DNA of 64,000 nt from Methylobacterium sp. CB376. Lineage in GTDB: Bacteria; Pseudomonadota; Alphaproteobacteria; Rhizobiales; Beijerinckiaceae. The position numbers and the translations under genes were made by a program. The notes beneath the pieces are model-generated. The model worked only from the letters and a program-made list of their open reading frames with translations, was not told the origin of the DNA and did no database searches. Within the stretch, counting starts at the first letter, position 1; each line of letters starts with the position of its first letter. The stretch is taken from assembly GCF_029714205.1 (NCBI RefSeq), contig NZ_CP121648.1, positions 1,984,001-2,048,000 of the forward strand, given 5' to 3'. Positions 45,217-56,169 of this stretch are shown piece after piece.

Positions 45217-45530
45217 CGCTCACCGAACGGGCGGCCTGCGCCGCCATCTGCATCGCGGCGATCCTGGCCGCCCCGTTCCTGATCGCCCCGCTCGCCGTCA
45301 CGGTCGCGGTCTCGTTCGGGTCGAGCCCGGTCTTCACCCGGCCGCCGCCCGCCTGGTCGACGCGCCGGTACGAGCGGATCCTCACCTCCCGCGACCTCTG
45401 GCCGGCGGCCCTCACCTCGCTCAGGGTCGCCCTCCTCTCGACCGGCCTCGCCCTCGTGGTCGGGACGCTCCGCGCCATCGCGGTGGTGCGCGGCCGCTTC
45501 CTGGGCCGCGAGGCGCTCGTCACCCAGCAA
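45213..45530 (+). pseudogene. Polyamine-type ABC permease PotC remnant (3' half lost)
   Basis: The frame starts normally (ACAAICIAAILAAPFLIAPL, SFGSSPVFTRPPPAWSTRRY, SLRVALLSTGLALVVGTLRA), which is the first third of a PotC-type permease. After RGRFLGREALV at about 45525 the homology ends and the sequence becomes Arg-rich, running antisense through the cytochrome genes. The ATPase and binding-protein genes are not present. Confidence 0.7.
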
Positions 45531-45620
45531 CGACATGCGCTTCCAGCGCGGGGGCGGCTACGGCGCGACGCGATCGCGGCCCCTTGGCTGCGCGCCGCGA
45601 CGGGCCGCCGCCCCCGCGCC

Positions 45621-46346
45621 TCAGCGCAGCACGCTCGCCCCCGCCGCCCGCAATCCCGCATAGACGAGGCCGGAAGCGGCGGCGAGGCAGAGGAGCGCCC
45701 GGGCATTCGGCGCCATCCGGCCCTCCGCGCCGTCGTGGAAATCCGCCTCCGGCTTGCGGCCGGTGACCATCGCCCGGACGACGCGGTCTTTCAGGACGAG
45801 TTCGTAGGTCAGGTTCGCCAGCACGTGCAGGGCGGCGAGGCCCAGGATGATCCAGAAGCCCCGCGCATGGTAGAAGGCCGCGCGGCCGTTGAGCCAGTCG
45901 GACCCGACCTTGACGAGCGGGCCCTCCGCGACGGCGTCGTCGCTGGTGAACAGGCCCGTCCCCGCCTGGGCGGCGGCCGCGAGCAGCAGCAGGACGATCA
46001 TCACGCTGCCGAGCGGGTTGTGGCCCCGGTAATGCGGCCTCGCCCCGGCGAGGGCGGCCCGCAGATAGGCGCCGACGCGGCCCGGCGTGGGAAGGAAGTG
46101 GGCGAACCGCGCCGTCTCCGACCCGACCAGGCCCCAGATCAGCCGGAAGATCAGCAGGCACAGGATGGCGTAGCCGTTCAGCCGATGCAGGTAGAGCGTG
46201 GGATCGTGGCTGAAGCGCTGCGTCGCGTAGGCGCTGAGGATCAGCGCCACGAGACCCCAGTGGAACAGGCGCGTGGGCAGGTCCCAGACCTTGATCCCGG
46301 CGCGCCGGGACGCCTCCCGCGGACCGGACGACCTGATCTCCGTCAT
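45621..46346 (-). CDS. Cytochrome b561-type membrane protein
   Basis: This 241-residue protein has four to five hydrophobic helices and the heme-b histidines of cytochrome b561/Ni-Fe hydrogenase-type b cytochromes: VWDLPTRLFHWGLVALI, YLHRLNGYAILCLLIFRL, YRGHNPLG and LGLAALHVLANLTYELV. Its start overlaps the stop of the cytochrome c' gene (ATGA), so the two form an operon. It probably passes electrons between quinone and the c-type cytochrome. Confidence 0.88.
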   Translation of the reverse strand: MTEIRSSGPREASRRAGIKVWDLPTRLFHWGLVALILSAYATQRFSHDPTLYLHRLNGYAILCLLIFRLIWGLVGSETARFAHFLPTPGRVGAYLRAALAGARPHYRGHNPLGSVMIVLLLLAAAAQAGTGLFTSDDAVAEGPLVKVGSDWLNGRAAFYHARGFWIILGLAALHVLANLTYELVLKDRVVRAMVTGRKPEADFHDGAEGRMAPNARALLCLAAASGLVYAGLRAAGASVLR

Positions 46347-46798
46347 TTCTTGAGGCGGTATTCCTTGTGGCAGGCGCCGCACTGCGCGACGACCTTCGGC
46401 ATCGTCGCCGCGAAGGAGGCCTGGTCGGTGATGCTGCCGAGGGCCGAAGTCGAATCCGCCGCCAGCTTCGTGAAGCGCGCCGCGACGTCGTCCTTGTGCG
46501 ACCAGATCGCCGGCAGGGCCTCGGTGTCGCGGCCGCTCTTCGAATCCTCCGGGAACAGGTCGGGCAGCTTCCTCGCCCCCTCGGCGTAGGTCGCCAGGGC
46601 CGTCTTGACGGGGGCGATGTCGAACGGCGCCTCGCCCTTCAGGATCCCGGCCACCGGCTTCGTGACGTCGCCGAAGGATTTCAGGATCTTCTTGCGCGCG
46701 TCGATCGCATAGAGATTTTGGGCTTGGGCGAGACAAGAACCGAAAACGCTGAGCAGCAGGGCGACGAGGACGCGTTTCAAGACGGTCTCCTGGGTCAT
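46343..46798 (-). CDS. Class II cytochrome c (c' type)
   Basis: A 151-residue periplasmic protein with a signal peptide (KRVLVALLLSVFGSCLAQAQ) and a C-terminal heme motif CGACH (Cys140, Cys143, His144), the layout of cytochrome c'. The four-helix part carries RKKILKSFGDVTKPVAGIL. Cytochromes c' bind NO or serve electron transfer; here the coupled b-type cytochrome favours electron transfer. Confidence 0.92.
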   Translation of the reverse strand: MTQETVLKRVLVALLLSVFGSCLAQAQNLYAIDARKKILKSFGDVTKPVAGILKGEAPFDIAPVKTALATYAEGARKLPDLFPEDSKSGRDTEALPAIWSHKDDVAARFTKLAADSTSALGSITDQASFAATMPKVVAQCGACHKEYRLKK

Positions 46799-47179
46799 CG
46801 AAAAGCGCTTTACCCAAAGAAACGCGAACCGGATTTCCGTCGCGCCTCATTGTCGGCATCAGGCCCAACCGTCCCCACTCTGTCAAGCGGGTGCGCGAAG
46901 CCGACGGAGGATGGTGGAGATACGACGCAGAGAGATGTCCGGCCGCCCGCGCGCCCGATCCACCCGTGCCGCGCCGAGAACCCGAGCCGGAACGATCGGA
47001 CGGAGCGCGCGCCGATCTGGCCGTGACGGCCGCGACATTCCGATTTGTCGGGCGCTTGCCCGCGATCGACGCTGCGGATCCGCGCGGTGCAAAGCGTCCA
47101 TCGGGAATGTCGCGCCTCTCCTGGCGGCGGGCGGCAGGGCGCCGCAAGCGTGACCGCAGCAAGCGCGGGGCCCGCCCCC
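46799..47179. other. 381-bp region without a supported gene
   Basis: It lies between the cytochrome c' start and the stop of the SiaA-type gene, both on the minus strand. It should hold the cytochrome promoter. Near 46800-46870 it is less GC-rich. All frames in it are Arg/Pro-rich and none has a ribosome site. Confidence 0.55.
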
Positions 47180-48853
47180 TCAGGCCGCATCCTGCGCGGG
47201 CCAGGGATCCGCGGCGGCCTGCGTCGCGCGGAAGGCGACGAGCGTCATGTCGTCCCGCCGCGCCTCGTCGCCGCGATAGGCGGCGAGATCGGCCTCGAGC
47301 CCGGTGAGCTGCTCGGGCAACGACCGCCTGGCGCGGGCCGCGAGCCGCGCCGCGACGCCGGCATGTCCGATGAGGCGCGGCCGGGCACCGGGAGAGGGCG
47401 CTCCCATCTGGTCGGTGATGCCGTCCGTCATCAGGTAGAAGCTCGTCCCCGGCGCGACGGCGATCACCTGATCCTCCGCGGGCGCGGTCCCGCGGCCCGC
47501 CGGCGGCTCCCGCCCGCCATCCGGATAGCCGAGGCCCCGGCGCGCGCCGCGCTCGCGGGTGACGACCCCGTCGCGGATGACCGTGAGCGACAGGCCGGCC
47601 CCGGCGAAGCGCAGGCGGCGCGCGGCGGGGTCGTAGACGCAGATCCCGCAATCGAGTCCGTCGTCGGATTCCGCCCCGCGCCCGTCCTGGCGCAGCTGCG
47701 CGCGCACGAGGGCGTCGAGCCCGGCGAGCAGGGCGGCGGGCGAGCGCAGGCCGCGCTCGTGCAGGAGCCGGTCCAGGGCCGTCGCCACGATCAGGGTCAG
47801 GAAGGCGCCCGGTACCCCGTGCCCGGTGCAATCCGCCACCACGATGACCGCGAGCCCGTCGATCTGCTCCAGCCAGAAATAGTCGCCGCCGACGAGGTGC
47901 AGCGGCTCCCACAGCACCGCCACGTCGAGCCCCGACCCGGCGAGCGCGGCGCGGTCCGGCAGGACCGAGGCCTGGATGCGGCGCGCGTAGGCGATGCTCT
48001 CGATCACCTGCCGGTTCGCCTGGGCGAGCTCCGCGTGGGCGCTCTCGAGCGCCTGCAGGAGCCGCTTGGCCTCGTCGCCGCTGCGCAGGCCCTCGACCAT
48101 GCGGTTGAAGGCCGAGGTGATCGCGTCGATCTCGTTGCTCGGCCGGGCGGCGTCCCCGAGATCGACCGCGGTCCAGCGCTTGTGCTCGACCGCGCGCATC
48201 GCCCCGAGCAGGCGGGCGAGGGGCGCGAGCACGTGGCGGCGCACGGTGGCGTGGAGCGTCAGCACGAAGGCCAGCATCAGCACGAGGCTCGTGCCGAGGG
48301 CGAGCAGCGCCTGGCGCCAGGCATTGTCCCGCAGGGATTCCGCCGAGAGGGCGACCGTGAGGGTGCCGCCGGCCCGGCCGTCGCCGGGCGAAGCGACGTC
48401 CGCGCTCGCCTGGATCAGGTCGAAGGCGCGCCGCGGCGTCTCGCCCGCGCTCGCGATCAGGCGGCCCTCGGGGTCGCGCAGGGCGGCGGAGCGGAAGGCC
48501 GGATCGAGGGCGAGGGCCCGCAACGGGCCGGCGAGCGCCTCGGGGGCCCCGGCGAGGCCGGGCCGGGCGAGCGCCGCGGCGGTGATCCCGGCGAGCAGGG
48601 ACGCCCGCTCGCCGTAGAGCCGCAGCTGGTCCAGGTACGAGACGAGGGCGATGCCGATCTGCGTCAGCAGCACCACCACGGCGATGACCGGGTAGATGCG
48701 CAGGAACAGGGTATGGGCGAGGCTGTCGAGGTTGCGGCCCCGCGCGGCGCCCCGCAGGGCGCCGGGCCGCATGATGTCCGCGACCCGGTCCCGGTCGGCC
48801 GCGGCCGCGGCGAGGCTCCCCGGCAGCGGCACCTCGCCCCGACGCAGCGGCAT
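47180..48853 (-). CDS. siaA: SiaA-type PP2C (SpoIIE) phosphatase with HAMP domain
   Basis: This 557-residue inner-membrane protein has a first helix (TLFLRIYPVIAVVVLLTQIG), a periplasmic part, a second helix (LLALGTSLVLMLAFVLTLHA), a HAMP region with RHVLAPLARLLGAMRAV, a coiled coil and a SpoIIE/PP2C domain with metal sites GGDYFW, VVADCTGHGVPGAFL, MTDGITDQ and RRDDMTLV. It fits SiaA, which dephosphorylates SiaC to control the cyclase SiaD. ATG 48853 is preferred; the start lies 44 bp after the siaD stop. It closes the siaB-siaC-siaD-siaA operon. Confidence 0.85.
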   Translation of the reverse strand: MPLRRGEVPLPGSLAAAAADRDRVADIMRPGALRGAARGRNLDSLAHTLFLRIYPVIAVVVLLTQIGIALVSYLDQLRLYGERASLLAGITAAALARPGLAGAPEALAGPLRALALDPAFRSAALRDPEGRLIASAGETPRRAFDLIQASADVASPGDGRAGGTLTVALSAESLRDNAWRQALLALGTSLVLMLAFVLTLHATVRRHVLAPLARLLGAMRAVEHKRWTAVDLGDAARPSNEIDAITSAFNRMVEGLRSGDEAKRLLQALESAHAELAQANRQVIESIAYARRIQASVLPDRAALAGSGLDVAVLWEPLHLVGGDYFWLEQIDGLAVIVVADCTGHGVPGAFLTLIVATALDRLLHERGLRSPAALLAGLDALVRAQLRQDGRGAESDDGLDCGICVYDPAARRLRFAGAGLSLTVIRDGVVTRERGARRGLGYPDGGREPPAGRGTAPAEDQVIAVAPGTSFYLMTDGITDQMGAPSPGARPRLIGHAGVAARLAARARRSLPEQLTGLEADLAAYRGDEARRDDMTLVAFRATQAAADPWPAQDAA

Positions 48854-48897
48854 GGCTCCCCGCAGCGCACCGCGGCGGGGGAGCGGAACGGCCCCGC

Positions 48898-49716
48898 TCA
48901 CGAGGCCGGCTCGCAGGCGACGCGGTTGCGCCCTGCCGCCTTGGCGGCGTAGAGCGCCGCGTCGGCGCGGTTGAGCCACTCCGCCAGCGCGTCGCCGGGG
49001 CGCAGGACCGCGAGGCCGAGGCTCGCCGTGATGGCGAGCGGCCCCTTCTCCGAGGCGACGCGCGTTCCGGCCACGGCCGCGCGCAGCCGCTCCGCGAAGG
49101 CGAGGCCGGCCTCCCGGTCCGTCTCCGCGAGCAGGATGGCGAATTCCTCGCCCCCCATGCGCCCGATCCCGTCGCGCTCCCGCAGCAGCCCCCGGCAGGT
49201 CTCCACGAAGGCCACGAGGGCCGCGTCCCCGGCCGCGTGGCCGAAGGCGTCGTTGATCGTCTTGAAGCGGTCGAGGTCGAGCATCAGCAGGCAGGCCGGC
49301 AGGCCGCCGCTTCGGCCGCGCTCGGCCTCGCGGGCCCCGACCGCCAGGAAGCGGCGGCGGGTCAGCGCCCCGGTCAGGTGGTCGGTGTCGGCGGCCCGCC
49401 GCAACTCGCCCTCGAGGCGGATGCGCTGCTCGATCTCCCCCGAGAGCGCCGCGTTGAGGGCCTGCATCTCGCGCTGCTGCTCCGCCAGCCGGGCATTGGC
49501 GCGCTGCAGGTCGCCCTGCATGCGGTCGCTCAGGCGCACGAGCCGGCGCTGCTCGCGGTAGCTGCGCCGGTAGGCCTGCGCGAGGTCGCGCACGCCGCCC
49601 GCCACTTCGGACAGGCGGTCGAGCATCAGGTCGGTGCGGGCGAGCACCGCCTCCTCGGTGCCGAACAGGCTGAAGGCGTCGGCGACCGGCGCCGGGGAGA
49701 CCTTCCGCACGCTCAC
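48898..49716 (-). CDS. siaD: SiaD-type diguanylate cyclase
   Basis: A 272-residue cytoplasmic protein. The N-terminal part (about 15-110) is helical and includes a coiled coil (QGDLQRANARLAEQQREMQA), the region where SiaD contacts SiaC. The GGDEF domain (about 110-270) has the active site GGEEF and an inhibition site RERD five residues before it. It makes cyclic di-GMP when bound by unphosphorylated SiaC. Its ATG overlaps the siaC stop (ATGA). Confidence 0.88.
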   Translation of the reverse strand: MSVRKVSPAPVADAFSLFGTEEAVLARTDLMLDRLSEVAGGVRDLAQAYRRSYREQRRLVRLSDRMQGDLQRANARLAEQQREMQALNAALSGEIEQRIRLEGELRRAADTDHLTGALTRRRFLAVGAREAERGRSGGLPACLLMLDLDRFKTINDAFGHAAGDAALVAFVETCRGLLRERDGIGRMGGEEFAILLAETDREAGLAFAERLRAAVAGTRVASEKGPLAITASLGLAVLRPGDALAEWLNRADAALYAAKAAGRNRVACEPAS

Positions 49717-50102
49717 GCCCGCACCTCCCGCACCATCTCGAAGCGCGCGTGGGTGAAGTCCGCGGCGAAGTCCTCGCCCGCCTCCTCGATCGCGTCGTCG
49801 CCCTCGGCGAAGACCCAGCGCACGCAGACCGGCCGCCCCCCGGCCGCCGCGTCCTCGAGCGGCAGGAACAGGTTCATCAGGGCCTTGGCGCTCGACGAGT
49901 TGAAGTAGGCGAGCGCGATCTCCAGCGTCAGGGGCTCCGTCCCGCCCGCCGCCAGGTGCCCGCGCAGCGCCTGGAGCAGCGGCCCGAAGAAGGCCGCCGC
50001 GTCCTCCGGATAGGACTCGCCGCGGATCGCGAGCCGCCCCGCCGCGAAGTCGAACTCGACCTCGGGCGAACGGCTGGTCGGCGGGATCTGGATGCGGTCC
50101 AT
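49713..50102 (-). CDS. siaC: SiaC-family regulatory phosphoprotein (DUF1987)
   Basis: A 129-residue protein with the family pattern: PTSRSPEVEFDFAAGRLAIR then GESYPEDAAAFFGPLLQAL, and the phosphoacceptor stretch YFNSSSAKALMNL (about 66-78). Pseudomonas SiaC is phosphorylated on a Thr in this stretch; here Ser69-71 would serve. It is the switch: phosphorylated by SiaB, dephosphorylated by SiaA, and active on SiaD. Ribosome site GAGGAT, start ATG 50102. Confidence 0.88.
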   Translation of the reverse strand: MDRIQIPPTSRSPEVEFDFAAGRLAIRGESYPEDAAAFFGPLLQALRGHLAAGGTEPLTLEIALAYFNSSSAKALMNLFLPLEDAAAGGRPVCVRWVFAEGDDAIEEAGEDFAADFTHARFEMVREVRA

Positions 50103-50118
50103 CGCGAATCCTCGGCTC

Positions 50119-50697
50119 TCAGATGCGGGCCTTGAGGCAGAACAGGCTGAGCTCGTCGCCGATGTCCTGGAAGCCGTACTCGACCGGCGCGCTGGCCCGG
50201 CGGGCGATCTCGATCAGGCCGATGCTGCCCCCGAGGCTGCCCTCGTCCGGCGGCTGGCGCAGCTTCTCGCGGTAGTGGCGCTTCAGGTCCTCCGCCGAGA
50301 GAGCGGCGATGTGGTCGAGCCGCCCGCGCAGGGCCGCGACGTCCGCCCGCCGGACCTCGTTGGCGCAGACCACGACGAAGCGGCCGTCCTCGGCGCCGAC
50401 CGCGATCATCCCGGCGCTCGCCCGCGGGCCCGCCGGGACCTCGCCCGCGGCCACCTTCCGGGCGGAGTAGCGGATGATGTTCTGCGCCTGCTCGACGAAG
50501 ATCGAGAACACCCGCTTGGCGATCGAGGCGTCGGTCTCCTGCTGCTGCATGCGCAGCCTCAGCACCTCGCCCAGCGACATCATCACGTTCTCCGAGAGGT
50601 CGCCGCCGAAGGACAGCAGGACGCCGTTGCGCTTCGAGGCCTCGTAGAAGGAGATGAAGTCGTGTCCGAGCACCCGCGCCTCCCCGCCGGCCAGCAC
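50119..50697 (-). CDS. siaB: SiaB-family serine/threonine kinase
   Basis: A 192-residue protein of the SiaB (DUF6272) family: FYEASKRNGVLLSFGGDLSE then NVMMSLGEVLRLRMQ, VFSIFVEQAQNIIRYSARK with the N-box-like Asn of GHKL kinases, and a tail GGSIGLIEIARRASAP. SiaB phosphorylates SiaC. The start GTG 50697 has no clear ribosome site; the family begins near this point. It is the first gene of the operon, 16 bp before siaC. Confidence 0.85.
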   Translation of the reverse strand: MLAGGEARVLGHDFISFYEASKRNGVLLSFGGDLSENVMMSLGEVLRLRMQQQETDASIAKRVFSIFVEQAQNIIRYSARKVAAGEVPAGPRASAGMIAVGAEDGRFVVVCANEVRRADVAALRGRLDHIAALSAEDLKRHYREKLRQPPDEGSLGGSIGLIEIARRASAPVEYGFQDIGDELSLFCLKARI

Positions 50698-50956
50698 GGG
50701 GCGATGGTCGATGTCGCGCGTGCCGCACCCTCAGCGATAGCCGCGTGGCCTCACCAAAGTCTTAAGTGCGGACCCGAAGGTACCGTAAACCCGGCGCAAA
50801 TCTGAGTTTCATCCGCGGAAGGGTGCGATGAATTTCGAGGCAATTTGACCAGTATATGTCCATCGGCCGAGACGTTTGCTGAGCGCGACCTTCCCGGCGA
50901 CGGCGCCTCCGCGGGAGGCGGCGAGCCGCCTCCCGCGATGACGGGCGCTCCGCGCC

Positions 50957-52210
50957 TCACTGCGTCAGCGGGCAGCCGCTGTCCTTGGGCGACAGGAACG
51001 CCTTCTCGCCGGGGATCGTGGCCAGGAGCTTGTAATAGTCCCAGGGCGCCTTCGACTCGGCCGGCGTCTTCACCTGGAACAGGTACATGTCGTGGACCAT
51101 GCGGCCGTTCGCCTGCACCTTGCCGCCGCGGCCGAAGAAGTCGTCGACCGGCAATTCGCGCATCTTGCGGGCGACCGCCTCGGTCTCGTCCGTGCCGGCC
51201 GCCTTCACGGCCTTCAGGTAGTGGGTGACCGACGAGTAGGTGCCGGCCTGGATCATGCTCGGCATCCGCCCGAACCGGGCCATGTAGCGCTTGGCGAAGC
51301 CCCGGGCCTGATCGTCGAGGTCCCAGTAGTAGCCCTCGGTGAGCACGATGCCCTGGGCGGCCTTGAGCCCGATGCCGTGCACCTCCGCCAGGGTGAAGAG
51401 CAGGGCCGCGAGGCGCTGGCCGCCCTGGACGATGCCGAACTCCGCCGCCTGCTTGATCGAGTTCGAGGTGTCGAGCCCTGCATTGGCGAGGCCGATGACC
51501 TTGGCGCCCGAGCCCTGGGCCTGGAGCAGGAAGGAGGAGAAGTCCTGCGCGCTCAGGGGATGGCGCACGCTGCCGAGCACCTTGCCGCCCTTGGCCTCGA
51601 CGAACTTCGTCGTGTCGGCCTGCAGCGCCGTGCCGAAGGCGTAGTCGGCGGTGATGAAGAACCAGGTGTCGCCGCCATTCTCGACCAGGGAGCCGCCGGT
51701 GCCGACCGCCAGGGCGTGCGTGTCGTAGGCCCAATGGAACCCGTAGGGCGTGCATTGCTTGCCGGTGAGGTCCGTCGTCGCGGCCCCGTCCACGATGGTG
51801 ATCCGCTTCTTCTCGCGCGAGAGCCCCTGCACGGCGAGGGCCACCGAGGAGGTGGTCAGCTCCATGATCGCGTCGACCTTGTCGGTGTCGTACCACTGGC
51901 GGGCGACGTTGGAGGCGATGTCGGGCTTGTTCTGGTGGTCCGCGTCGACGATCTGGACCGGCGCGCCGAGCACGCTGCCGCCGAAATCCTCGACCGCCAT
52001 CCTGGCCGCCTCGACCGAGCCGCGCCCGCCGAAATCGGCGTAGACGCCCGACTGGTCGTTGAGGATGCCGATCTTGACGACGCCGTCCGAGATCCGGCCC
52101 GGGTCGGCCTGCTGGGCGAGGGCGCCCGGGCCGGCGACGAGCCCTTGGGCGGCGAGGAGCGCGAGGCCGAGCGCGGTGGTGCGGGCGAGCGCCCGGGTCA
52201 GGGTCCGCAT
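50957..52210 (-). CDS. Liv-type ABC transporter substrate-binding protein
   Basis: A 417-residue periplasmic protein with signal peptide (TTALGLALLAAQGLVAGPGA, cut after ALA) and the Peripla_BP_6/LivK fold: VVKIGILNDQSGVYADFGGR, VQIVDADHQNKPDIASNVAR, AIMELTTSSVALAVQGLSRE. Such proteins bind branched amino acids, short amides or aromatic compounds. No permease or ATPase is adjacent, so it may use the livHMGF set at 58-62 kb or another transporter; this is inference. Ribosome site GGGAGAG. Confidence 0.9.
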   Translation of the reverse strand: MRTLTRALARTTALGLALLAAQGLVAGPGALAQQADPGRISDGVVKIGILNDQSGVYADFGGRGSVEAARMAVEDFGGSVLGAPVQIVDADHQNKPDIASNVARQWYDTDKVDAIMELTTSSVALAVQGLSREKKRITIVDGAATTDLTGKQCTPYGFHWAYDTHALAVGTGGSLVENGGDTWFFITADYAFGTALQADTTKFVEAKGGKVLGSVRHPLSAQDFSSFLLQAQGSGAKVIGLANAGLDTSNSIKQAAEFGIVQGGQRLAALLFTLAEVHGIGLKAAQGIVLTEGYYWDLDDQARGFAKRYMARFGRMPSMIQAGTYSSVTHYLKAVKAAGTDETEAVARKMRELPVDDFFGRGGKVQANGRMVHDMYLFQVKTPAESKAPWDYYKLLATIPGEKAFLSPKDSGCPLTQ

Positions 52211-52447
52211 GAGGTTTCTCTCCCGATCGGCGGACCCGGCCGGCCCGCCCTGTCGTTGGCGGCGCCGATAACAGGGCCGCGGGCGCGCCGAATCAAGCGT
52301 CCGCGCGCCCTCCGGCCGTAAGCCTTTCGGCGCAGGGCCGACCCGCCCGAGAGGCCCGGTCCCTTTCTGATGCGCGGACGCCTATATGGCTCTATAACGC
52401 GCGGCATCACGCTCGCGTCAGACGTTTCGATCGATCGCAGGTCCACG

Positions 52448-55324
<2,877 letters not shown>

Positions 55325-55637
55325 GCGGCGCGGTCCCGGCCCCGCGCGGGCGCCGGGATCGCCTCGGCGGCCCCGCCTCGCCCGGCTGGGCCGTGCCCTG
55401 ATGCAGGCAGATCACAGGCGGCCGTGCAGGACGGGAATGCCGCCATGCACCCGGAAATTGCCGCAAAGCGCCACCACGCTGCCGGCATGGTCGCGATGGG
55501 CTGGAAGGCGCGTCGCGCCGCGCCGCACCTCCCGTGCGGTTCCCTCTGCTCTCGGCGTTATGTCCTTGGCTTCGTGTCCTTGGCGTTTCGTTAAGCAATC
55601 GCCGCCATCCTGCTTGCACCTTTCCTGGAGATCCAGC
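55325..55637. other. 313-bp intergenic region without a supported gene
   Basis: It separates secA from the glycine-zipper protein gene. The part 55545-55625 is less GC-rich and probably holds the downstream promoter. No frame is protein-like on either strand. Confidence 0.55.
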
Positions 55638-55994
55638 GTGCGCGCTCTGTCTTCTTTCGGCCTCTCGCGCGTGAGCGCGTGTGCGGCGCTCGTCGCCGTC
55701 GTCGCCGTCGCGGCGCCGCAGGCCGCCTCGGCCCGTGACAATGTCGGCGCCGCGATCCTCGGTGGGGCGGCGGCCGGCGTCCTCGGCGGCGTCGCGGCCG
55801 GGGCGATCATCAACGGCGCCCAGGCCGCCCCGCCCCCGCCGGTCTACGTCGCGCCCCCGCCGCGCCGGGTCTACGTCGAGGAGCCGGAGCCCGTCGTGGT
55901 CCGCCGCCGCGCCCCGGTCTGCCACTTCGAGCGCCGCAAGGTCTGGCTCGACGACGAATCCTTCACCTACCGCCGCGTCGAGGTCTGCGAGTAG
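55638..55994 (+). CDS. Small exported glycine-zipper protein (118 aa)
   Basis: It starts with GTG at 55638 after a CTGGAG site. A signal peptide (RVSACAALVAVVAVAAPQAA, cut after ASA) precedes a glycine-zipper stretch (AAILGGAAAGVLGGVAAGAI), a Pro-rich linker (PPPPVYVAPPPRRVYVEEPE) and a C-terminal strand region with two cysteines (CHFERRKVWLDDESFTYRRV, then EVCE). Similar small zipper proteins associate with the envelope. The function is unknown. A strong terminator follows. Confidence 0.8.
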   Translation: MRALSSFGLSRVSACAALVAVVAVAAPQAASARDNVGAAILGGAAAGVLGGVAAGAIINGAQAAPPPPVYVAPPPRRVYVEEPEPVVVRRRAPVCHFERRKVWLDDESFTYRRVEVCE

Positions 55995-56020
55995 GGACCA
56001 CGGTCACGGCGACGGCGCGA

Positions 56021-56045
56021 GGGCACCGGCGACGGTGCCCTTTTT
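56021..56045 (+). terminator. Rho-independent terminator
   Basis: GGGCACC, loop GGCGAC, GGTGCCC and then TTTTT: a textbook terminator 26 bp after the glycine-zipper gene, which closes the gene as a single unit. Confidence 0.92.
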
Positions 56046-56169
56046 CGTGGGCGGAGACGGCCCCGCGGGCCGAGGGGCAGGGGAGGGCGCCGTGTCACGG
56101 GCCTGACACCGGCCTCGCGCAGAAGGGCCGCGCCGCGGCCGCCCGGTCGCGACGCCCCGTGAGGTGTCC

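Noticed and set aside
46810..47190. Frames between the cytochrome c' and SiaA-type genes
   Set aside because: Arg/Pro-rich composition on both strands, no ribosome sites, and different frames overlap each other.
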